Positions 27,339 to 36,001 of a DNA stretch of 64,000 nucleotides are shown here, one piece after another. Both the position numbers and the translations under genes were made by a program. Position 1 is the first letter of the stretch. Every line of letters begins with the position of its first letter. Source of the DNA: Qipengyuania marincola (GTDB lineage: Bacteria; Pseudomonadota; Alphaproteobacteria; Sphingomonadales; Sphingomonadaceae). Under the pieces are notes generated by a model. It searched no databases and was not told the origin of the DNA. It saw nothing but the letters and a program-made list of their open reading frames with translations. The DNA lies in assembly GCF_029688625.1 (NCBI RefSeq), contig NZ_JARULC010000003.1, positions 1-64,000 of the forward strand, written 5' to 3'.

Positions 27339-29099
27339 TCAGTCCGACGTGAGCGACTCCAGCTTTGCATAAAGATCTGCGCGCGCCGTGACCTCCGCCG
27401 GGGGCAAAACCGCGAGCAAGGCCGCGACCGACCGCGGATTGAGCGGCTGCAGGTCGTGAGCCTCGATCGCGAAGTCAATGGCCTCGTCAGGCTGTCCGAG
27501 TTGCGCGGCGACCAGGGCACGCGCCGACAGGACCCATGGAACGCGAGCTTGCCCGTGCAGGATGGCATGGTCGAGCAATTGCGCTGCGACCGACCATTTC
27601 CCCTGCGCTGCATAGGCATCCGCAAGCAGGGCGGCTGCGTGTCCGTTCAACGGATTCGATCGGACGAAACGCTCCAGTAAGGCTGCCGCATCTTCCGGCG
27701 TTGCCTGACTGCCTGCCAGGCGCAGGGCCAGAGGCCACGGCTGACGAATATTGGCGGCGCGCGAATATGCGCGGCGAGCAGCGGCCCGATCGCCCGCCGC
27801 CAGTTCGGCATCGCCGAGAATGGCGTAGCCATCGCCTGAACCAGGATAGTTGCGCACGAAATCCCGCGCGCTGGAAATCGCCTGGCCACGGGTGCGACCG
27901 GCAAGCGCGGCACGCACGTAGTCGCGCGTCTGGCCGCCGCTTCCTCCGCGCGGAACAAGCGTCTCCAGCGGCGCTTCGGTGGGTAGCGGCGCAAGTCTTT
28001 GCGGAGCCATTGCGGCGAGGTCGAGGAATCGGGCTGCGGCGGCACGATCCCCCATCGCCTCATACGCTCGTCCGACAAGGACTCTCAGATGCGGAGAGCC
28101 GGATGGCCCCGCGGCCCGCGCGGCAAAGCGGCGCACCAGTTCCTTGTCGCTGCCGCTGCGGGACAGCGCGAGGGCAAGCAATTCGACTGCGCGAACGTTG
28201 TCCGGCTGGCGTCTGGTCAATCGGTCCAGCTGCTGCGCGGCACTGTCGAAATTGCCGTTCTGCATGTCGACGATGGCGGACAACATGATCGCTGCGGGGC
28301 GCCCCTCCTGATCGAATTGCGATCGCTGCAGCAACGCCCGGGCCAGCGGGAAACGGCCGCCTCGCGCCGCAATAACTGCCTGCACGAACAGGCCTTGAGA
28401 AGACAGCAAGACGCTATCCCCCCCGGCACGCAGGACCGCAAGTGCCTCCCTCGCCTGCCCTGCATCCGCCAGCGTGGCGGCATAGTCCAGACGCAGTTCA
28501 CGATTGGCGGGATGCTGGTCCACCGCCGCCGCAAACCAATTCAGGGAAGGCACGAGGCCCTCGGCGTCGCGCAGCAATTGTCCGCGAAACTGCAAGGCCG
28601 AAGCATTTTGCGGCGCGAGGGCCAGCGCACGTTCGGCGGCGTCGATCGCCTGCGCCTGCTCGCCCCCTTCGAAACGCAAGCGCCCGATATCGACCCACAG
28701 CTCCGGATCCTGCGGGTCGAGGCGAAGGGCCCTGTCATAGGCGCGCCCGGACGCTTCCAGATTCGCACGCGCCATTTCGAGGCGCCCGATCATCCGCAAT
28801 CCAAGCGCCTCGGTTCCAGCGGAAAACACCTCGGGCTCCAGCCACCGGGCGGCTTCTGCCAGATCGCCACGCTGCAGCGCTGCTTCGCCAAGATAGGCGG
28901 CCACGTCCGCCTCGGGCGTGCCCTCGACCAGCGCCCTTTGCAGGACGATCCGCGCATCCTGCGGATTGCCGGCAGCAAGCTGTCGTTTGGCAAGCTCGAC
29001 CGAGGCAGCGGTCGACGGCGCGGGCTCGCATCCCGCGAGCGCCGTCACGGCCGCCAGGACGCCGGCGAGCCTCAGAAATCGTCTAGGTCTGCAAATCAT
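27339..29099 (-). CDS. TPR-repeat lipoprotein of the PrsK/PrsR locus (PrsT-like)
   Basis: A 586-aa lipoprotein (lipobox LAGC near residue 23) built almost entirely of tetratricopeptide repeats (AYDRALRLDPQDPELWVDIG and similar units). The start ATG 29099 overlaps the end of prsR by 17 bp, so translation is coupled; a longer frame from 29117 is less likely. In XrtA/PEP-CTERM loci a TPR lipoprotein (PrsT) usually accompanies PrsK and PrsR. This one is shorter than the roughly 900 aa of typical PrsT, so the assignment is by context. It may scaffold polysaccharide export. Confidence 0.7.
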   Translation of the reverse strand: MICRPRRFLRLAGVLAAVTALAGCEPAPSTAASVELAKRQLAAGNPQDARIVLQRALVEGTPEADVAAYLGEAALQRGDLAEAARWLEPEVFSAGTEALGLRMIGRLEMARANLEASGRAYDRALRLDPQDPELWVDIGRLRFEGGEQAQAIDAAERALALAPQNASALQFRGQLLRDAEGLVPSLNWFAAAVDQHPANRELRLDYAATLADAGQAREALAVLRAGGDSVLLSSQGLFVQAVIAARGGRFPLARALLQRSQFDQEGRPAAIMLSAIVDMQNGNFDSAAQQLDRLTRRQPDNVRAVELLALALSRSGSDKELVRRFAARAAGPSGSPHLRVLVGRAYEAMGDRAAAARFLDLAAMAPQRLAPLPTEAPLETLVPRGGSGGQTRDYVRAALAGRTRGQAISSARDFVRNYPGSGDGYAILGDAELAAGDRAAARRAYSRAANIRQPWPLALRLAGSQATPEDAAALLERFVRSNPLNGHAAALLADAYAAQGKWSVAAQLLDHAILHGQARVPWVLSARALVAAQLGQPDEAIDFAIEAHDLQPLNPRSVAALLAVLPPAEVTARADLYAKLESLTSD

Positions 29100-30453
29100 A
29101 CTGCTTGAGCAGGTCATACAGCGTAGGGCGGCTGATCCCGAGCAGCTTGGCCGTATTGGAAATATTCCCCTCGCTCCGGGCGAGCGCCTTGCGGATCATC
29201 TTGCGATCCGCCTGTTCGCGCGCGGATTTGAGATTTAGCGCCAGATCCTCGCCTTCCTCACCCGTATTATCGAGATCGAGATCCTCGGCACCGATCAGCT
29301 TGCCATCGGCCATGATGACGGCCCGCTTCACCCGGTTTTCCAACTCGCGCACGTTTCCGGGCCAGGTCCACCCATCGATGGCGGCAAGGGCATCGGGCGC
29401 AAATCCCTTCACCTGAGGATTCATCTCCCGGGCAAAGCGCGTGACGAAGGTCTTGGCCAGCAGCACCGCATCGCCCGGTCTTTGCGCCAGCGTCGGCACC
29501 TTGATGACGATTTCGGCAAGGCGATAGAACAGATCCTCGCGAAAGGTGCCTTCGCCGATCATGGCCTCAAGATCCTGGTGCGTTGCGCTCACGATCCGGG
29601 TATCGACCGGGATGGGTTTGCGCCCGCCGATCCGCTCGATGGTCCGTTCCTGAAGGAAGCGCAGCAACTTTACTTGAAGGGGCAGCGGTATGTCGCCCAC
29701 CTCGTCAAGGAATAGCGTCCCGCCATCGGCCAGTTCGATCTTGCCTTCGGTCGTCTTAACCGCGCCGGTGAAGGCGCCCTTTTCGTGACCGAAGAGTTCG
29801 CTTTCGAGGAGGTTTTCCGGGATCGCCGCGCAATTGATGGCGATGAAAGCACCCGACCGGCGTTCGCTCGCCTCGTGCAGCCCTTTCGCGAGAAGCTCCT
29901 TCCCGGTCCCGCTGGCACCGAGCAGCATGACCGATACGCTGGTCGGAGCCACCCGCTCGATCGTGCGGGCAACCTTGGCCATCTCGGGGGCGGCCGTGAT
30001 CATCGAGCCAAGGACGGTCTGGTCCTCACCGACCTTTTCCGAAAGACGCCGGTTTTCCTCCTCGATGCGATGCAGGCGCAAGGCGCGATCGACGATCAGG
30101 CCCAGAGCGTCGATGTCCACCGGCTTCTGGTAGAAATCATAGGCACCGCGTTCAACGGCCCGCAGAGCACTTTCGCGAGCACCATGACCGGATGCCACGA
30201 TGACCTTCGTATCGGGCTTCATCGCCATGATTGCATCCAGCACGGCGAAACCTTCGCTGGTGCCGTCCGGATCCGGCGGCAGTCCGAGGTCGAGGGTCAC
30301 GACTGCCGGTTCCTCGGCGCGCAATGCGGCCAGCGCGGCTTCACGAGTGCCCGCGATGACCACGTCGTAATCGTCATAGGCCCACTTCAACTGCGCCTGC
30401 AGCCCCTCGTCGTCCTCGACGACCAGCAGTTTGGGCTTGTCGCTCGCCATCAT
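29083..30453 (-). CDS. prsR: PEP-CTERM-box sigma-54-dependent response regulator PrsR
   Basis: A 456-aa NtrC-type activator. The receiver domain (about 8-125) has phospho-acceptor Asp55 (VTLDLGLPPD). The AAA+ domain (about 140-375) has Walker A GASGTGKE, the GAFTGA loop that contacts sigma-54, and Walker B TLFLDEVGD. The C-terminal Fis-type helix-turn-helix reads NISNTAKLLGISRPTLYDLL. Its start overlaps the prsK stop by 4 bp (ATGA). It would activate sigma-54 promoters of EPS or PEP-CTERM genes; none is identified in this window. Confidence 0.9.
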   Translation of the reverse strand: MMASDKPKLLVVEDDEGLQAQLKWAYDDYDVVIAGTREAALAALRAEEPAVVTLDLGLPPDPDGTSEGFAVLDAIMAMKPDTKVIVASGHGARESALRAVERGAYDFYQKPVDIDALGLIVDRALRLHRIEEENRRLSEKVGEDQTVLGSMITAAPEMAKVARTIERVAPTSVSVMLLGASGTGKELLAKGLHEASERRSGAFIAINCAAIPENLLESELFGHEKGAFTGAVKTTEGKIELADGGTLFLDEVGDIPLPLQVKLLRFLQERTIERIGGRKPIPVDTRIVSATHQDLEAMIGEGTFREDLFYRLAEIVIKVPTLAQRPGDAVLLAKTFVTRFAREMNPQVKGFAPDALAAIDGWTWPGNVRELENRVKRAVIMADGKLIGAEDLDLDNTGEEGEDLALNLKSAREQADRKMIRKALARSEGNISNTAKLLGISRPTLYDLLKQYDLQT

Positions 30454-32558
30454 GCGTCCTCATATCGCGTGGTTGTCGGGTCCAGCCCGATGAAGCGGCT
30501 AGTGGCCTGCAGCGGGAGCGTCAGCGTGAAACGCGACCCGATCCCTTCGCGCGATTCCGCGTCGAGCCGCCCGCCCATGGCGCGCACCGTTTCGCGGGCC
30601 TCGAAGGCCCCGATTCCGAAACCGCCTTCTTTCGAAGAGACAAACGGCTTGAACAATCCGTTGCGCAGGAATTGCGGGCTCATGCCCTTGCCATTGTCGA
30701 TGATCTGCAATTTCCCGTTCACTCCGTCGGCATAGACTTCGAGGACCACCGAACTTTCGCTGTCGCTGGCATCGACCGCATTCTGGACCAGATGGATCAG
30801 AGCCTGTTCGACACCTTCCTCGTCTCCGATCACCAGCGCGGGCTCTGCCCTGAGCAAAGCTACCGGATGGTTCTGGCGGAACCGATCGACCACGCGACGA
30901 GCTGTTGCAGCGAGATCGAAGGCACCCGAGACAGGCTTGTCCTTGCTGCCATACCGACCCAGCCGGGCAAGCAGACTGTTAAGCTTGTCCGCGCTGTTGC
31001 GCAGCGTGACCAGCATGTCCTCGCGAAACTCCGGCTTGTCGGCATGCTTCTGCGCATTGCGCAGCAGGAGCGACATCTGGCTCGACAAATTCTTGATGTC
31101 GTGCATCACGAACGCCATCCGGCGATTGAATTCGTCGAACCGGCCGGCCTCGATCAATGCCGCCTGGCCTGCCTCTTCGGCAAGATAGCTTGCCAATTGC
31201 CGGCTCACCACGGTGAGCAGGTCGAAATCCTCCCAGTCGAGCTTGCGTGCAATGCCGGGGCGCGAAAGAATGGCGAGACCGACCAGCCGATCGAAATGGA
31301 GCAGAGGCACGGCGGCCCAGATGGTCCGGTCGCTGCGCAGTCCCGCGGGGATGAGCGCGCATTCGCCATAATGGTCGATCCCGGCGCGAACCTCGTCGAA
31401 ATCGATTATCAATTCCTGCTGTTCCAGCAGACGGGCCAGCGCAGCCGGAAGGCGGTTTTCGTCCAGCGGCGTTTTGCGCCACTGCCACTCTGCCGCAAGC
31501 TCCAGGTCGCCCTCGTCAGTGCAGGCAAACAGCAGGCCGGAGGGGCTGTCGGTTATATCGGCAAGCGCCTTTATCGCGCGCTCCGACAGGCTGGTCTCAT
31601 CGAAGCCCGTGCGACCGACGGTATTGGTGAAGCGTATCCACTCCGTCCGGTAATCGTAGCGATGCTTGAAAAGGTGCTTCACCGCCGTGACGCGCAACCA
31701 ACCGCGCAGTCCTGCCGAGGGGAGCCAGATCAGTGCCAATGCACCGGCAGCGATGACCAGCCCGACCTGCACCAGTCGCGCCAGATCGCCCGAGGCCATG
31801 TCCAGCCAGCGCGCAATGCCCAGCATGAGGAGCAGATAGGCCCCTATGAGGAGGAGCGAGAGGAAACGGAAAGTGACCGCGCGCGACGGACGGAATTCAA
31901 GCCCCGCTGAGGAGCGCGCGAAACCGAGCGCGAACGGCACCGCGACGAACGCCGCCGCCACTCCCCGCAAGGCCGTCATTTCGACAGGCGCGCTGCCGAG
32001 GAAGTAAGCGACCGTGTAATAGTTGAGCTCGAACGCCCACAGGCCGGCCAGGGCGGCGGCGTTCCAGCGCAACAATTGCCGCGAGGCGTCGGCAGCACCG
32101 ACGTAGAGGTTGTGAACCAGCACGAGCGCGCCGATCGCAACGAACAGCCTAAACGTCGTCGCCGTTTCGAATGCCATGCCGACCACCTGGGGCGATGCTG
32201 CATTTCTCTGGGCGATGAAAAGAAGCAGCAAGTGCAGCAACTCGACCAGGCACAGGACGGCGAAGGCAGGCCGGACGATCCGCACGGTTTCATCGCGGCC
32301 GTCATTCGCGAAATGGCGGAAAAGAACGAACAGCCAGGCAAGGTTGCGAGCGATTTCGGTCAGGCCGACGATCGCGCGCGAAGAATCGAAGCTCGCCGCC
32401 GCAATGCACCAGTTTGCAGTCAGTGCGAGGGCCAGGATCGCAGGAATCCGGTCGTTCCGGCCGGCATCGCCCTTGCTCGCGAGCCAGACCGCGCAGATGG
32501 CGCAGACGATGGCCCCGATCGTATAGGCGGCATAGACGGAGGTTGCAGCGAGGCCCAT
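30450..32558 (-). CDS. prsK: PEP-CTERM-type sensor histidine kinase PrsK
   Basis: A 702-aa membrane kinase. About eight N-terminal hydrophobic segments (1-290) are followed by a GAF-like region (about 310-460) and a histidine kinase core. The H-box-like segment AFVMHDIKNLSSQMSLLL carries the phospho-acceptor His. The ATPase part has NAVDAS (N-box) and GFGIGAFEARETV (G-box). This matches TIGR02916 PrsK. It overlaps the sugar transferase by 1 bp and prsR by 4 bp. Confidence 0.88.
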   Translation of the reverse strand: MGLAATSVYAAYTIGAIVCAICAVWLASKGDAGRNDRIPAILALALTANWCIAAASFDSSRAIVGLTEIARNLAWLFVLFRHFANDGRDETVRIVRPAFAVLCLVELLHLLLLFIAQRNAASPQVVGMAFETATTFRLFVAIGALVLVHNLYVGAADASRQLLRWNAAALAGLWAFELNYYTVAYFLGSAPVEMTALRGVAAAFVAVPFALGFARSSAGLEFRPSRAVTFRFLSLLLIGAYLLLMLGIARWLDMASGDLARLVQVGLVIAAGALALIWLPSAGLRGWLRVTAVKHLFKHRYDYRTEWIRFTNTVGRTGFDETSLSERAIKALADITDSPSGLLFACTDEGDLELAAEWQWRKTPLDENRLPAALARLLEQQELIIDFDEVRAGIDHYGECALIPAGLRSDRTIWAAVPLLHFDRLVGLAILSRPGIARKLDWEDFDLLTVVSRQLASYLAEEAGQAALIEAGRFDEFNRRMAFVMHDIKNLSSQMSLLLRNAQKHADKPEFREDMLVTLRNSADKLNSLLARLGRYGSKDKPVSGAFDLAATARRVVDRFRQNHPVALLRAEPALVIGDEEGVEQALIHLVQNAVDASDSESSVVLEVYADGVNGKLQIIDNGKGMSPQFLRNGLFKPFVSSKEGGFGIGAFEARETVRAMGGRLDAESREGIGSRFTLTLPLQATSRFIGLDPTTTRYEDA

Positions 32559-33943
32559 CAGCGCGCACCCTCCGGGTAGATGACGACCCGCACCGTCTGC
32601 AGCAGGATCAGAAGGTCGAGGAAGGGCGTGTAGTTCTTTGCGTAATAGAGGTCGTATTCCAGCTTCTGCCGCGCATCATCGATACTCGCGCCATAGGGGA
32701 AGTTGATCTGCGCCCAACCGGTAATGCCCGGCTTTACCTCGTGACGCTCCGCATAGAACGGCAGTTCGCGTTCCAGCTCGGACACGAAGTGTGGAACTTC
32801 CGGGCGCGGGCCGACAAAGCTCATATGCCCCTTCAGGACTGCCCAAAGCTGCGGCAGTTCGTCGATCCTCAGCTTGCGGATGATGCGTCCGACACGGGTG
32901 ATGCGCGGATCGTCCTCCTCGGCCCACTTGGCGCCATCGGCCTCGGCATCCGTTCGCATGGAGCGCAGTTTCACGACCTCGAATGGCTGGCCATAGAGGC
33001 CGATTCTCCTTTGGCGGAAAAACATGGGGCCCTTGCTGTCGAGCTTCACAGCCAGACCAAACACGAGGATCAGGGGCAAGCCGACGATCAGGATCAAGAG
33101 GCTGCTGACGATGTCGAACAGGCGCTTCCCGGCAGCCGAAATGCGCTTGCCCGCGGAAAAGCCGTCCGAGAAGATGAGCCAGCTGGGATTGAGCGTGTCG
33201 AGATCGACGCGTCCGGTCTCGCGTTCAAGGAAACTGGAGAAGTCGTTTATCGCGACACCCTTGGTCTTCACTCTCAATAGGTCCTTGAGCGGCAGGGCGT
33301 TGCGTCGTTCCTGCAAGGCAAGCACGACTTCGCGCGCACCCAAGCGCTCGACATACTGTCCGAGATCGCCGATCGTTGCGCGCGGCACGGCGCGATCGAC
33401 CACGGGCGGGCAATCGCCCATGTCGACGAAAGCGAGGGGCGTGAAGCCCGATCCCTCTCGCTGCGAAAGTCGCTGCAGGCGGTCCGCTCGTTCACCTGCC
33501 CCGAGGACGAGGATACGCCGCCGGAAGGTCTCGGACCCCACCAGGCGCGTAGCCAGAAGGCGATTGCCCACGAGACCCACCAGCGCGATTGCCATCGCGT
33601 AGAGAAGAACGGAGCGCCAGAAAGCCGCGCCGGGAACGAGGAAATTGAGGAAGGCGATCCCGATCAGGCCGAGGCTGACGGCAACGAGCAGCCGCGCGGT
33701 GCCGAAACGGATCGAGCGCAATGCGTCGGGCGTGTAAGCGCCCACGGCGATCATCGCGACCCACACGACGAGGGCGAAACCTGCCAGCTCCGGCATGCGC
33801 TCGGTGAGCGGTCCACTGCTGGAGCCGATCTGTCCGATGCGCAGCTGCCACGCGAACTCGCCCGCTGCCAACAGCAGGGCCAGGTCGATCAGGGACAGGA
33901 GCACTACGTTGTAGGAAAAATAGTGCTTGAAGACGCGGATCAT
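32558..33943 (-). CDS. TIGR03013/EpsB_2-type undecaprenyl-phosphate sugar transferase
   Basis: A 461-aa initiating glycosyltransferase of exopolysaccharide synthesis. The N-terminal part has four hydrophobic segments and a CoA-binding-like domain ([16 protein letters not shown]). The C-terminal part is a bacterial sugar transferase domain: [19 protein letters not shown], then [27 protein letters not shown] and [10 protein letters not shown]. It transfers a sugar-1-phosphate to the lipid carrier. It is the first gene of the operon with prsK, prsR and the TPR lipoprotein. Confidence 0.9.
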   Translation of the reverse strand: MIRVFKHYFSYNVVLLSLIDLALLLAAGEFAWQLRIGQIGSSSGPLTERMPELAGFALVVWVAMIAVGAYTPDALRSIRFGTARLLVAVSLGLIGIAFLNFLVPGAAFWRSVLLYAMAIALVGLVGNRLLATRLVGSETFRRRILVLGAGERADRLQRLSQREGSGFTPLAFVDMGDCPPVVDRAVPRATIGDLGQYVERLGAREVVLALQERRNALPLKDLLRVKTKGVAINDFSSFLERETGRVDLDTLNPSWLIFSDGFSAGKRISAAGKRLFDIVSSLLILIVGLPLILVFGLAVKLDSKGPMFFRQRRIGLYGQPFEVVKLRSMRTDAEADGAKWAEEDDPRITRVGRIIRKLRIDELPQLWAVLKGHMSFVGPRPEVPHFVSELERELPFYAERHEVKPGITGWAQINFPYGASIDDARQKLEYDLYYAKNYTPFLDLLILLQTVRVVIYPEGAR

Positions 33944-33962
33944 CCGGTCGCGCTCGCGAAAT

Positions 33963-34018
33963 TGCTAGTGTCGGGATTCTTGACTAGCAGCAAGGGATGA
34001 AGCGTCGGTAAATTTTAC
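33963..34018 (-). promoter_or_regulatory. Palindrome-rich upstream region of the EPS/prs operon
   Basis: The 141-bp gap before the sugar transferase contains a 7-bp inverted repeat (TGCTAGT at 33963-33969, ACTAGCA at 33983-33989). A second palindrome, GTAAA-T-TTTAC, lies at 34008-34018. Both sit where a promoter for the minus-strand operon is expected and could be regulator sites. No sigma-54 consensus (TGGCAC-N5-TTGC) is seen. Confidence 0.4.
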
Positions 34019-34038
34019 ACAAGCGGAAAAACCGCTGA

Positions 34039-34064
34039 AAAGGCGGAGCTTTCACCCCGCCTTT
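34039..34064 (-). terminator. Hairpin after the small membrane protein gene
   Basis: An 8-bp stem (AAAGGCGG with CCGCCTTT) and 10-nt loop lies 21 bp downstream of the minus-strand stop. On the minus strand it ends in TTTTC, a short T-run. A second small hairpin (AGCGG, five bases, CCGCT) follows. Confidence 0.55.
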
Positions 34065-34084
34065 CCCGCGACATGCGAATATTG

Positions 34085-34378
34085 TTACTGCTGAACTGCG
34101 TCCTGGGCCGCTTCGCCCGCCTGCTGCGCGGCATCGCCGACCTGCGACGCTGCGTTGCCAACATCCTCTGCCGCACCTGCAATGGCGTTGTCCTTGGCGA
34201 TCTCGGCGTCGCTCGCCTGCGAGAAAAAGACCACGCCAGCGACCACTGCGACCAGCAGCAGCACCACGAGCACCCATTTGGCGCCGCCGCCACTTCCAGC
34301 GCGATCGGATACCACGGTGTGCGTCGTATGCGTGTTGCCGTCCGGCGTGCGCGTTTCGGTTATCCGTTCTTCAACCAC
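34085..34378 (-). CDS. Small single-pass membrane protein with Ala/Gln-rich tail
   Basis: A 97-aa protein with a polar N-terminus (about 1-32), one membrane segment (WVLVVLLLVAVVAGVVFF) and an Ala-rich amphipathic tail (SQVGDAAQQAGEAAQDAVQQ). The tail resembles LEA-like or antitoxin-type helices in small stress proteins. The GTG start at 34378 has a very strong ribosome site, GAGGAGG, 7 nt upstream, which supports translation. It has its own terminator and no operon partner. Function unknown. Confidence 0.7.
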   Translation of the reverse strand: MVEERITETRTPDGNTHTTHTVVSDRAGSGGGAKWVLVVLLLVAVVAGVVFFSQASDAEIAKDNAIAGAAEDVGNAASQVGDAAQQAGEAAQDAVQQ

Positions 34379-34469
34379 GAGTGTTCCTCCTCAAGAATTT
34401 GTATTGTCTTGCTGAGAGCCAGAAAAGCCGTTTCCTGCGGACGGTTCCTGCAGGCGCGTCGATTGTTGG

Positions 34470-35852
34470 TTAATCGCCGGCAAACTCGAACGGGGTGTTG
34501 CCGCGGCGCACCTTGTCGAAGGACAGGCCCCTGCCTTGTGGTGGAAGCGAGCGTTGGCTGCAGCGCATCCTGTGGCATCGCGCGCAGCCCGGACCGATCG
34601 GCTGCGCATCCTGGGACCGCAGCGAAACGCCGCGAGCCTGGGCAAGACCTTCCGCCAGAACCGCCTCGATCCCCAGCGCCACCACGAATTGCGCTTCGCC
34701 CGGCGCGCCGCGTCCCTCGACCGCGCGCGCCAGAGTGAACCAGCCCCCTTCCCGCTCGCCCGCAATGTCGAGAGCCACGAACTGCACCTGCAATTCCCCT
34801 GACCGCTCGAAGGCGCGGTGGACGTGCCACAAGGGGCAGCTGGTATCGGCATCGATGAAGCGTGCGGTGCTGGCCCCGGAGAACGTCTTTGAGAACTGGC
34901 CTGCGCGGTCCAGCCTGACCATGAAAAACGGCAAGCCCCGCTGTCCCACACGCTGGAGCGTGGTCAACCGGTGCGCCAGCTGCTCGAAACTGACGCCGAA
35001 GCGCCTCTCGAGCACGGGCAGATCATATCCCGTAGCCTCGCACGCGCGCAGGAACCGCCCATAGGGCATGATCAGCGCGGCGGCGAAATACCCAGTAAGA
35101 TGGCGGGTGAAGAATGATCGTGCCGCCTCATCCTCGAAGCGCGCTCCCTTGGCGATAGAATCGATCATGTCCTGATGCTCAAGCTGCGCAATCTGCAGGG
35201 CGAGCTGGAAATTGCGCGAGGAATGGCCGAGCATTTCGGAAAGCTGTACCTGCCGTGCGTGGAGATCGAGGCGGCGCAGGCTGTCGGGCATCACGTCTCG
35301 CGGCAGAATCCGGACCGAGAGCTGATGCCGTTCGCGGAGGCGTTCCGACAAGGCAACGCCGATGTCGCCGCGCGACAGGCGGATTTCGTCGGCAAGCTCC
35401 TCGGCAGCAAGGTCGAGATCGGCAAAGTGGTTGCGCCATTTCTCGATTTCGCGGCGCGAGGCGGCCAGCGGCCCATCGACACGGTCGGCGACGGGGGACG
35501 CATCGTCGTATAGCCGGGCGAAGGCAGCTGCCACCTGCGGCGCGGCAGCGAGCAGCTCCTGCGCCTCCTCCCGATCGATCCCGAGATCCTTGAAGCGTTC
35601 GTCGGCAAGCCGGCGCATCATGCCATCGATGCCGCCGATCGTTTCATCCTCGCGCAAAGTGCGGGGGTCGAAATCGAACTGCTCGACGAGCTGCATGACC
35701 ACTCGCGCGCTGAGAGGCCGCTGGTTGCGTTCGATGAGATTCAGATAGCTTGGCGAGATATCGAGCCGCGTTGCCGTGGCTGCCTGGGTCAGACCTTCGC
35801 GCTTGCGGAGGCGGCGGATAGCAGGTCCGGCAAAAAGCGCTTCATCAGCCAT
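34470..35852 (-). CDS. XRE-family regulator of the RamB/MccR (short-chain fatty acyl) type
   Basis: A 460-aa regulator. The N-terminal helix-turn-helix (about 8-65, GLTQAATATRLDISPSYLNL) is followed by an ImmA/IrrE-like region (about 150-290) and a DUF2083-type C-terminal domain with clustered cysteines (CARCHRMRC). The family includes RamB, which controls glyoxylate-cycle genes, and MccR. It is divergent from aceA across a 149-bp gap, so regulation of isocitrate lyase by an acyl-CoA-type signal is a reasonable inference. Confidence 0.8.
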   Translation of the reverse strand: MADEALFAGPAIRRLRKREGLTQAATATRLDISPSYLNLIERNQRPLSARVVMQLVEQFDFDPRTLREDETIGGIDGMMRRLADERFKDLGIDREEAQELLAAAPQVAAAFARLYDDASPVADRVDGPLAASRREIEKWRNHFADLDLAAEELADEIRLSRGDIGVALSERLRERHQLSVRILPRDVMPDSLRRLDLHARQVQLSEMLGHSSRNFQLALQIAQLEHQDMIDSIAKGARFEDEAARSFFTRHLTGYFAAALIMPYGRFLRACEATGYDLPVLERRFGVSFEQLAHRLTTLQRVGQRGLPFFMVRLDRAGQFSKTFSGASTARFIDADTSCPLWHVHRAFERSGELQVQFVALDIAGEREGGWFTLARAVEGRGAPGEAQFVVALGIEAVLAEGLAQARGVSLRSQDAQPIGPGCARCHRMRCSQRSLPPQGRGLSFDKVRRGNTPFEFAGD

Positions 35853-35905
35853 CTGTAACTTTCTTTACTGGTTTACACTTCACCTAGCGCAATCAGGCGA
35901 GGATA

Positions 35906-35927
35906 GACAAGAAATTTTGTCAATTTC
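35906..35927. promoter_or_regulatory. Overlapping palindromes between the RamB-like regulator and aceA
   Basis: GACAA-N6-TTGTC (35906-35921) overlaps GAAATT-N5-AATTTC (35911-35927). These are two nested inverted repeats in the centre of the divergent intergenic region. A further imperfect element, GTAA-N6-TTAC (35855-35868), lies right at the regulator start. They are candidate binding sites for the adjacent XRE regulator; no binding data exist here. Confidence 0.45.
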
Positions 35928-36001
35928 TCTGTTCTCGAACCGCCGGCCGCTGCAATTTGCCGAGGAGGCGATGACGCCCCCATATCACAAGGAGCATCCC
36001 C

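Noticed and set aside
33944-34084. Sigma-54 promoter for the EPS/prs operon.
   Set aside because: No GG-N10-GC element of the right form was found on the minus strand; only palindromes are seen.
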